From Oscillospiraceae bacterium (lineage in GTDB: Bacteria; Bacillota; Clostridia; Oscillospirales; CAG-272): a stretch of 35,713 nt of DNA. The translations under genes and the position numbers were made by a program. Shown here in pieces: positions 30,686 through 35,713 of the stretch (its first letter is position 1; every line of letters begins with the position of its first letter). Under the pieces are notes generated by a model. That model was not told the origin of the DNA. It ran no database searches and saw nothing but the letters and a program-made list of their open reading frames with translations. The stretch covers positions 1-35,713 of the forward strand of contig SVSH01000021.1 of assembly GCA_015064395.1 (NCBI GenBank), in the 5' to 3' direction.

Positions 30686-30711
30686 GTGCCAAACGGGCAC
30701 TTATTTTTTTG
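30686..30711 (+). terminator. Second terminator after the putative large RNA
   Basis: AGTGCC-AAAC-GGGCACT followed by TATTTTTTT: a backup hairpin between the RNA and the endonuclease promoter. Confidence 0.7.
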
Positions 30712-30718
30712 TTTTTAC

Positions 30719-30747
30719 TTGAAAAGTTGGGCTTGATGTGGTATGAT
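30719..30747 (+). promoter_or_regulatory. Promoter of the endonuclease gene
   Basis: TTGAAA (30719-30724), 17-bp spacer, TATGAT (30742-30747). Confidence 0.75.
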
Positions 30748-30776
30748 GTTGATATATGACACAAGGGAGATCTGAA

Positions 30777-31949
30777 ATGGTTACACATATCAAGCGCACA
30801 GCCCTTCTTTTCATGACGGCCCTGCTCGCACTGACGCTTTGCTTTGGCGCAACAGCGGCCGGCGCTGTCAATTATAACAGCGGACAGCGACACGAGATTT
30901 CTACCTCGCTGACCGATGCAGCCGTACAGTATTATCAGGGCGACGATACGTATGAAGCCCTGTCGGCACAAGAGGGAACGGACCTTCTGACCTCGCTCCG
31001 CACCCTGATGACCACCACCCATAAGAAGAAAACGTCCTACAGCGACTGTCGCGACATGGCGTATCTCACCGATAGTCAGTCGGGCGATGGCAAGATCGTC
31101 CTGCTCTATACCTCGGTGCTTGTCACGCAAGGGGATTTTATCGGCTCGGGCAGTATCGGCTGGAACCGTGAGCACGTCTGGCCCAAGAGCCTGGGCGGCT
31201 TTGGCAACGACGGGGCGGGAGCGGATCTGCACCACGTTCGTCCCTCGGACGTGACCACCAACGCCAAGCGTGATAACCTCAAATACGGCAACGTCGAGGG
31301 CGGTACGGACGCCAAGGGCTCCTCTTTGGTCGGCGGTGCGTCGGGCGGCACGTATACGAGTAGCTACTTCGAGCCTCACGATAACGTCAAGGGCGACGTG
31401 GCCAGAATTTGCCTGTACGTCTATGCCCGCTACGGCGGAGAATTGGCGCAATGCAACAAGATCACCAACGTCTTTCAGAGCGTCGACGTGCTGCTCGAGT
31501 GGTGTGCCCTTGACCCGGTGGATGCCTGGGAAATGAGCAGAAACGACGTCGTCGGTGCCATTCAGGGCAACCGCAACGTCTTTATCGACTATCCCGAATA
31601 TGCATGGCTGATCTTTGAGGAAGAGATCCCTGCCGACTTGACCACCCCGTCGGGCAAGGCCGCGCAATCGACCCCAACGCCCGATCAGCCCGATCAAGGA
31701 ACGACGGAAAACGATCCGCCCCAGAGCGGCGGACACAACCATGCCTTCAGCGAGTGGCTGGAAAACGGCGACGGAACGAGCTCGCGTATCTGCCTGGATT
31801 GTGCCCATATGGAAACGCGCCAAGACGGATCCGCGCCTACACAACCGGGCGGGCAGACCGGGGGCTGTGCCTCCGTTGTCGGTATCGACCTTGCCGCTGT
31901 TGCCTGCTGTGCGGTTGCCTTTGCGCTGATGAGGCGCCGCAAATCATGA
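30777..31949 (+). CDS. Secreted, C-terminally anchored endonuclease I
   Basis: A 390-residue exported nuclease. A signal peptide (KRTALLFMTALLALTLCFG, ending near residue 30 at AAGA) is followed by an endonuclease I domain: the His-Me-finger core is NREHVWPKS, then GADLHHVRPSD and NAKRDNLKYGNV, with the metal-binding Asn/His residues present. After about residue 290 come a Pro/Thr/Gln linker, a CxxC-bearing segment (RICLDCAHM) and a hydrophobic helix plus RRRKS, which would hold the enzyme at the membrane. The role is degradation of extracellular DNA for nutrients, or of incoming DNA. Start at 30777 has GGGAGAT upstream; the ATG at 30756 is too close to the transcription start. Confidence 0.9.
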   Translation: MVTHIKRTALLFMTALLALTLCFGATAAGAVNYNSGQRHEISTSLTDAAVQYYQGDDTYEALSAQEGTDLLTSLRTLMTTTHKKKTSYSDCRDMAYLTDSQSGDGKIVLLYTSVLVTQGDFIGSGSIGWNREHVWPKSLGGFGNDGAGADLHHVRPSDVTTNAKRDNLKYGNVEGGTDAKGSSLVGGASGGTYTSSYFEPHDNVKGDVARICLYVYARYGGELAQCNKITNVFQSVDVLLEWCALDPVDAWEMSRNDVVGAIQGNRNVFIDYPEYAWLIFEEEIPADLTTPSGKAAQSTPTPDQPDQGTTENDPPQSGGHNHAFSEWLENGDGTSSRICLDCAHMETRQDGSAPTQPGGQTGGCASVVGIDLAAVACCAVAFALMRRRKS

Positions 31950-32016
31950 GTTTGTTTTGAATAAAACGGGGGAAAAGCCCGATATGATAACCAAAAACGG
32001 GAGAGGAGAGATCGTG

Positions 32017-32946
32017 ATGCAAAACGTATATGATATGATCATCGTCGGCGGCGGTCCTGCCGGCTATACTGCGGCGCTGTATGCCGCCCGAGCAGGCATG
32101 CGCACGCTGGTGATCGAAAAAATGACGGTCGGAGGACAGATGGCCCTGACCGATCGCATTGATAATTACCCCGGCTTTGCCGAAGGTGTGGACGGCTTCA
32201 CACTCGGCATGAATATGCAGGCGGGCGCAGAGCGCTTTGGCGCCAAGACCGAGTACGCCGAGGTCGTTTCCATGACGCTTGGGGGAGACGTGAAGCGGAT
32301 CGTCACGACGGCGGGGGAATTTGGTGCTCGCACGGTGGTCATCGCGACGGGCGCATCTCCCCGTCCCTTGGGGGCGGTGGGCGAGAGCGATCTGATCGGC
32401 CGCGGCGTCCACTATTGCGCCCATTGTGACGGCAGATTTTACAAGGGAAAGACCGTCATCGTCGTGGGCGGCGGCAATAGCGCCGTGGCAGATGCCCTGT
32501 ATCTGTCCCATTTGGCGGAAAAAGTATATCTTGTCCACCGTCGGGACACCCTGCGGGCGACGAAAGTGTACCACGAGCCGTTGCAGCGCGCCGAAAACGT
32601 GGAATTTGTATGGAACAGCGCTGTATTTGAGTGCCTGACCGATCCCGCAACGGGCAGACTTGGCGGCGTGACGTTGCGCCATGTCAAAACGGGCGAGCTC
32701 AGTCGCCTGAATGCAGACGCGCTGTTTGTCAGCATCGGCCGCGAGCCGGCAACCGGGCTTGTGCAGGGACAGCTGGAGCTGGACGGACATGGCTATATCG
32801 TCGCGGACGAAACGACCAAAACAAGCATCCCCGGTGTCTATGCCGTGGGCGACGTCCGGCAAAAAGAGCTGCGCCAGGTGGTCACCGCCGTGGCCGACGG
32901 CGCCGTCGCGGCGCATTTTGCCGAGCAGTATCTGGCACAGGGGTGA
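32017..32946 (+). CDS. trxB: Thioredoxin-disulfide reductase
   Basis: A 309-residue FAD/NADPH enzyme with GGGPAG at the N-terminus, the redox pair CAHC (HYCAHCDGRFY), VVGGGNSAV, HRRDTLRA (the NADPH-phosphate-binding arginines) and GVYAVGD. The HRRD motif, absent from the paralogue at 3325 (VIQNLDTL there), suggests this copy uses NADPH and is the housekeeping thioredoxin reductase. The ATG at 32017 has GGAGAG upstream and matches the family length; an in-frame ATG at 31957 would add 20 unusual residues. It follows the endonuclease by 67 bp. Confidence 0.94.
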   Translation: MQNVYDMIIVGGGPAGYTAALYAARAGMRTLVIEKMTVGGQMALTDRIDNYPGFAEGVDGFTLGMNMQAGAERFGAKTEYAEVVSMTLGGDVKRIVTTAGEFGARTVVIATGASPRPLGAVGESDLIGRGVHYCAHCDGRFYKGKTVIVVGGGNSAVADALYLSHLAEKVYLVHRRDTLRATKVYHEPLQRAENVEFVWNSAVFECLTDPATGRLGGVTLRHVKTGELSRLNADALFVSIGREPATGLVQGQLELDGHGYIVADETTKTSIPGVYAVGDVRQKELRQVVTAVADGAVAAHFAEQYLAQG

Positions 32947-32954
32947 AGGGGTTA

Positions 32955-33758
32955 ATGAATATAAGTAATTTTTTTGAGGGCAATTCCGTTTCAATGGAGG
33001 TCATTCAACTCTATGAAGAATACCGCTTGGAAAAAAATGTAAAATCTGCATTGCGCGCGGTTTATCGAGTAGCAGAGCACGACTATGTCGGTGAAGAAGA
33101 TCAAAATATTCTCTTCAGGATGGCGCTATATTGGTGTGGTCTTCAAAACAACTATGTTGATGTTGCAAGTAGGGATTTTTTAGAGGGACTGACGGAAACA
33201 AAAATCTGTAATGTTTTCGGTTTGTCCGATGGACAAGTAATCCGGGATGTGCTTGCACAGTTGCTGGTTGCCGAACCCACAAAACCTCCGAAAAAGAAAA
33301 TTGATTACCGAAATCCGGGCCCCAAAAACTGGAAACCGGGAGACGTTTACGCTTATCAATTGTGTGGTCAACAGGTGCAAGATTCGGAAATAGCGGGGAA
33401 ATATGCCTTGATATACTGTTTGGAAAATGAGGTTATGTCCTCAAGGAAAAACAGAGTCAAACTTTATTTGTTGTTGTGCAATAAAGATCCAATTCAACAA
33501 TCAATAGATCAGGTGTTGGCAAGTTCCATCTTTTTACCAAGAGATTTGTTGAGAATATATCGCTACAAATTAGAGGTGCCGCACCACGAGTATCCCACTT
33601 CAAGTCTGATATATGTTGGAAATGTTGCTGAAATTTGTAAGCCTGCGGGGGAGATTTTACCTCCGTCCGAATATCATTATTCGCTTGTGGTTTGGCAAAG
33701 TTTTGAAGAAAAGGTATTAAGGCATTATGAGATTCATAAAAGGCTTGAAAAGAATTAG
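32955..33758 (+). CDS. Unknown protein, Imm26-like C-terminal half
   Basis: A 267-residue protein, clearly AT-richer than trxB eight bases upstream, suggesting recent acquisition. The N-terminal half is helical (MNISNFFEGN; LYEEYRLEKNVKSALRAVYR). From about residue 115 the pattern WKPGDVYAYQL, then GKYALIYCLEN and VKLYLLLCN recalls the beta-rich immunity-26-like family found in toxin-antitoxin and polymorphic-toxin loci. No catalytic motif is seen. The start has AAGGGG four bases upstream. It ends just before the tRNA-fragment and palindrome region. The function is unknown; an immunity or phage-defence role is speculation. Confidence 0.75.
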   Translation: MNISNFFEGNSVSMEVIQLYEEYRLEKNVKSALRAVYRVAEHDYVGEEDQNILFRMALYWCGLQNNYVDVASRDFLEGLTETKICNVFGLSDGQVIRDVLAQLLVAEPTKPPKKKIDYRNPGPKNWKPGDVYAYQLCGQQVQDSEIAGKYALIYCLENEVMSSRKNRVKLYLLLCNKDPIQQSIDQVLASSIFLPRDLLRIYRYKLEVPHHEYPTSSLIYVGNVAEICKPAGEILPPSEYHYSLVVWQSFEEKVLRHYEIHKRLEKN

Positions 33759-33781
33759 CGAGCGAGGCAACAAATGGTCAT

Positions 33782-33826
33782 GGAATTCGCCTGCGGCGAA
33801 TTCCGAAGAACGCTTGCGCGTTCTTC
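33782..33826. repeat. Two adjoining perfect palindromes
   Basis: GGAATTCGCC-TGC-GGCGAATTCC (33782-33804) immediately followed by GAAGAACGC-TTGC-GCGTTCTTC (33805-33826). Perfect arms of 10 and 9 bp, loops of 3 and 4, no sequence relation. Confidence 0.9.
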
Positions 33827-33856
33827 TATGCAAGCTCTCGTCCTATCGCCCAAACG

Positions 33857-33916
33857 AAAAACAGGGTGCGGAAGCTAAAGCCTCCGCATCCTGTTTTTGG
33901 TCGAGGTGACAAGGTA
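33857..33916 (-). pseudogene. tRNA-Pro 3'-end fragment 1 with terminator
   Basis: On the minus strand ACCTTGTCACCTCGACCA (33915-33898) is the 3' acceptor end of a tRNA, then a terminator stem (33898-33857; ACAGG..TGCGGA..GC around loop TTTA) with T-run. The T-loop and everything 5' of it are replaced by unrelated palindromic DNA. Mismatches G-T and A-C interrupt the stem. Confidence 0.75.
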
Positions 33917-33953
33917 ACTCCGCTTCGCTCCGTGATACCCACGCCTTGCGCCT

Positions 33954-34012
33954 GACAAGCGAGCTTGTCGATCTTCGGGCGGGGTATGCGAACTTGCGTT
34001 TGCTTCGCAAAC
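33954..34012. repeat. Palindromes between tRNA fragments 1 and 2
   Basis: GACAAGC-GA-GCTTGTC (33954-33969) and GTTTGC-TTC-GCAAAC (33998-34012). Confidence 0.8.
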
Positions 34013-34038
34013 CAACATCGAAAAAGCCACACACAGGC

Positions 34039-34104
34039 AAAAAAGAGAAGGAGAATCTAAAGACTCTCCTTCTCTTTTTTTGGTCGAGGTGACAAGATTC
34101 AGAA
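34039..34104 (-). pseudogene. tRNA-Pro 3'-end fragment 2 with terminator
   Basis: On the minus strand GAATCTTGTCACCTCGACCA (34100-34081) followed by a stem AGAGAAGGAGA/TCTCCTTCTCT with loop TTTA-type centre and T-run (34081-34039). The T-loop carries an inserted base compared with fragment 3. The stem sequence differs from those at fragments 1 and 3 although position and loop are alike. Confidence 0.8.
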
Positions 34105-34140
34105 CTTAGTTTTGCGCCGAAAATTTAGCAGTAACCCTTA

Positions 34141-34181
34141 GTTTTGCGTAGCGCAAAACGAGCAAATGCTGACGCATTTGC
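34141..34181. repeat. Palindromes between tRNA fragments 2 and 3
   Basis: GTTTTGCG-TAG-CGCAAAAC (34141-34159) and GCAAATGC-TGAC-GCATTTGC (34162-34181), perfect 8-bp arms each. Confidence 0.9.
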
Positions 34182-34207
34182 GAAGCTCAAATCGGCAAAC
34201 TCCAGCT

Positions 34208-34293
34208 AAAAACAGAGCAGGGAAGCTAAAGCCTCCCTGCTCTGTTTTTGGTCGAGGTGACAAGATTCGAACTTGCGACTTCTACGTCCCGAA
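34208..34293 (-). pseudogene. tRNA-Pro 3' half (fragment 3) with terminator, likely attachment site
   Basis: The minus strand reads TTCGGGA (anticodon loop with CGG), CGTAG, variable AAGTC, T-arm GCAAG-TTCGAAT-CTTGT, acceptor CACCTCG, A, CCA (34293-34249), then a perfect terminator stem ACAGAGCAGGGA../..TCCCTGCTCTGT (34249-34208). The 5' half of the tRNA is missing: the sequence departs from a tRNA inside the anticodon arm, which is where tyrosine recombinases often cross over. No integrase is seen in the window. Confidence 0.75.
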
Positions 34294-34503
34294 GCGTAAG
34301 ATGATAGTTTTTTCATTGATTTCGGGGGATTTTCGGGGCTCTCGTGTCCGAAAACGGTGCTTTCGTGTGCTCTTACAAGCACTGTTTCCACGTAGTCCAA
34401 CTCTGTAGATGGTCAAAACTGTGGTCAAGCCCGTTTCGATGGGATGAGGATGCTATCAGGAAATCGAAAATCCGACTCCGCAATAATTCTTTTTTCTGCC
34501 GTT

Positions 34504-34532
34504 ATTATACCATACCTCGAAGGAATAGTCAA
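34504..34532 (-). promoter_or_regulatory. Promoter reading toward tRNA fragment 3
   Basis: On the minus strand TTGACT (34532-34527), 17-bp spacer, TATAAT (34509-34504). Start near 34497. The transcript of about 290 nt would run through unannotated DNA into the tRNA-Pro 3' half and stop at its terminator. Nothing else supportable lies in 34294-34620. Confidence 0.7.
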
Positions 34533-34620
34533 GAGCCTTCTCTCAACACGCAAAAAATGCATCGCTGTAGTCAAAGAAAACGCCCTGCGAAAAAAGTTGG
34601 ATTTATTTGCGAAAAAGTGC

Positions 34621-34649
34621 TGGACTTCCTCTCTCTTCTGTGGTATGTT
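34621..34649 (+). promoter_or_regulatory. Possible promoter of the DUF6809-like gene
   Basis: TGGACT (34621-34626), 17-bp spacer, TATGTT (34644-34649) preceded by TGG; four of six matches at each hexamer. Confidence 0.5.
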
Positions 34650-34674
34650 GTTGTGCTAACAGGAGGTGCAAAGC

Positions 34675-34950
34675 ATGAAAAGTATGATAAAAGAGCTATG
34701 GCACGGAAACATCATTCCGCAAGAGGACAACAGAAACAACTCAAAGGAGATGAAGGAGCTACTCGGATACATGGCAAGGCATCACGAGGACTTAGAGAAA
34801 ACCTTTAATGAAGAGCAGAAAGAAATATTCGAAAAGTTCCATGATTGCTGGAGTGAGTATATGAGCCTCGCCGAAGCAGCAATCTTCGAATATGCCTTCA
34901 AGCTCGGTTCAAGACTCATATACGAAGCCTTATGCGAACATAGCGAATAA
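34675..34950 (+). CDS. Small DUF6809-like accessory protein
   Basis: A 91-residue mostly helical protein: IKELWHGNIIPQ, a central KELLGYMARHHEDLEKTF, and FHDCWSEYMSLAEAAIFEYAFKLGSRLIYEAL. This pattern is that of a small family (DUF6809) common on conjugative elements and phage-like islands of Firmicutes; the function is unknown. The ATG at 34675 has AGGAGG eight bases upstream. It is AT-richer than the core genes and ends at a terminator. Confidence 0.78.
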   Translation: MKSMIKELWHGNIIPQEDNRNNSKEMKELLGYMARHHEDLEKTFNEEQKEIFEKFHDCWSEYMSLAEAAIFEYAFKLGSRLIYEALCEHSE

Positions 34951-34964
34951 CGCAACGACAGATC

Positions 34965-34992
34965 AAAGCGGTTGGATGACAGCCGCTTTTTT
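34965..34992 (+). terminator. Terminator of the DUF6809-like gene
   Basis: AAAGCGG (34965-34971) / CCGCTTT (34983-34989) followed by T to 34992. Confidence 0.85.
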
Positions 34993-35088
34993 CTCTTCTG
35001 CGTGATGGAAACCTCAAACAACACATGAAGGACAGGTATTTATGCTTCAAGATGTTGCAACTTTTTATCAGAATATTAGACTATCCTG

Positions 35089-35117
35089 TTGCAAAGTGAA
35101 AGAGAGTATGATATAAT
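35089..35117 (+). promoter_or_regulatory. Promoter of the XRE/response-regulator operon
   Basis: TTGCAA (35089-35094), 17-bp spacer, TATAAT (35112-35117). The word TGTTGCAA occurs at the -35 and again about 35 bp upstream (near 35053), a possible operator repeat. Confidence 0.8.
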
Positions 35118-35155
35118 ATAGAATATTCAAGCTTTAGCATTTGCGAGGTATAGAT

Positions 35156-35377
35156 ATGGGTATCAGCTATAAAAAACTATGGGTTCTCCTTATTGAGAAG
35201 GATATTACAAGGGCGCAGATGCGCAGAGATCTGAAGATTGCCACGGGTACGATGAGCAAACTTAACAAGGGCGAAGAAGTCGCTTTGTCGGTGCTTCTTC
35301 GTATATGCGACTATTTAGATTGCGACATTGGTGACATCTGCTCCGCTGTCAAGCTGAAAAAGGAGGACACCGTATGA
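35156..35377 (+). CDS. Small XRE-family helix-turn-helix regulator
   Basis: A 73-residue Cro/CI-type DNA-binding protein of the short single-domain kind. The helix-turn-helix spans about residues 17-38 (AQMRRDLKIATGTMSKLNKG), then LLRICDYLDCDIGDIC, typical of this group. The ATG at 35156 has GAGG eight bases upstream; an in-frame TTG at 35141 is rejected. The stop overlaps the next gene's start as ATGA, so they are translationally coupled. Probably it regulates the operon. Confidence 0.88.
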   Translation: MGISYKKLWVLLIEKDITRAQMRRDLKIATGTMSKLNKGEEVALSVLLRICDYLDCDIGDICSAVKLKKEDTV

Positions 35378-35713
35378 TACAAATTGCAATTTGCGATGAT
35401 GAGAAGAAGATACTCGACGAAGTGTCGGGCTACATAAAGAATTATGCAGAAAATAATCTTGATATTGAGGTGTTTCGCTTCGACTCTGCAAGAACTCTAA
35501 TCAGCACGTTAGAGGATGGAAAGTCCTTCGATATTTTTGTGCTTGACGTTTATATCGGTGATGAAATGGGAACGGAGCTTGCAGACTGCATCAGAAAAAA
35601 CGGAATCGAAAGCCCCATTATTTTCGCAACGACCTCGATTGAACACGCTCCGCAGAGCTATGAAACAGGAACGCTTCGTTATCTGATAAAGCCAATCAAT
35701 CCCCGAAAGTTTT
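35374..35713 (+). CDS. Response regulator receiver domain, cut by window end
   Basis: The first 113 residues of a two-component response regulator: the acidic pair Asp8-Asp9, phosphoacceptor Asp58 (FVLDVYIGDEMG), Thr86-Thr87 and Lys106 (LIKPI). The style MIQIAICDDEKKIL is that of AgrA/LytTR regulators, so a LytTR DNA-binding domain is expected beyond the window. AAGGAGG precedes the start, which overlaps the XRE gene. With a histidine kinase probably following, this would be a peptide- or host-sensing module on the accessory element. Confidence 0.88.
   Translation, partial: MIQIAICDDEKKILDEVSGYIKNYAENNLDIEVFRFDSARTLISTLEDGKSFDIFVLDVYIGDEMGTELADCIRKNGIESPIIFATTSIEHAPQSYETGTLRYLIKPINPRKF

Noticed and set aside
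33782-34181. Integron attC array, suggested by the series of palindromes
   Set aside because: No conserved core sites, no cassette frames and no integrase; the palindromes have unrelated sequences.
34206-34400. C-terminus of an integrase on the minus strand next to the tRNA half
   Set aside because: A frame of 65 codons exists but shows no tyrosine-recombinase motif (no R-H-R-Y context) and runs through the tRNA and terminator.
34166-34408. Frame of 80 codons with the string GDKIRTCD
   Set aside because: It is the antisense translation of a tRNA 3' end, a well-known spurious protein pattern.

Overview
The window reads as a chromosomal stretch of an anaerobic, GC-rich low-oxygen Firmicute of the class Clostridia, probably a gut commensal. 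The grounds are the oxygen-sensitive class III ribonucleotide reductase with its radical-SAM activase, a type III glutamine synthetase, a Noc paralogue beside Soj/ParB with textbook Firmicutes parS sites, CsaB-type pyruvyl transferase, strong Shine-Dalgarno sites and many sigma-A promoters with 17-bp spacers. The species cannot be named from sequence alone.

Layout. 1-4.3 kb (+): nrdG, then a promoter with two NrdR-like boxes, nrdD carrying a fused C-terminal glutaredoxin-like domain, and a thioredoxin-reductase paralogue: a self-contained anaerobic dNTP-synthesis unit. 4.3-5.2 kb: two tandem copies of a dispersed hairpin-ended repeat. 5.3-7.4 kb (-): a purine-type riboswitch controlling a small membrane protein and a TGS/uridine-kinase-like nucleoside kinase. 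7.6-11.4 kb: a small lipoprotein (-), then AraC regulator, S-adenosylhomocysteine hydrolase and D-lactate dehydrogenase-like enzyme (+). 11.5-12.4 kb: a palindrome-rich repeat copy and tRNA-Arg(CCG). 12.5-20.5 kb (-): the origin-proximal block mnmG-rsmG-noc-(3 parS)-soj-parB-serS-membrane protein. 20.5-21.1 kb: another repeat copy. 21.1-29.8 kb (-): glutamine synthetase, a glycosyltransferase/CsaB fusion, an OB-fold lipoprotein, a repeat copy, MscL, and a phosphoribosyltransferase. 30.0-30.7 kb (+): a purine-rich stretch of about 620 nt with its own promoter and terminator, best read as a large structured noncoding RNA. 30.8-33.8 kb (+): secreted endonuclease I, a second thioredoxin reductase, and an AT-richer unknown gene. 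33.8-34.3 kb: three successive 3'-end fragments of a tRNA-Pro, each with a terminator and interspersed with perfect palindromes. 34.3 kb to the end: AT-richer accessory DNA with a DUF6809-like protein, an XRE regulator and the start of a response regulator, probably one end of an element integrated at the tRNA.

The most unusual content is noncoding: (i) the putative large RNA; (ii) a family of about 450-590-bp elements whose ends are inverted repeats built from long hairpins, in which stem sequences change between copies while pairing is kept; (iii) clusters of perfect short-loop palindromes with mutually different sequences, packed beside tRNA genes and terminators; and (iv) a duplicated mnmG tail differing only at synonymous sites. 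No database search could be run, so names of families rest on recognised motifs.
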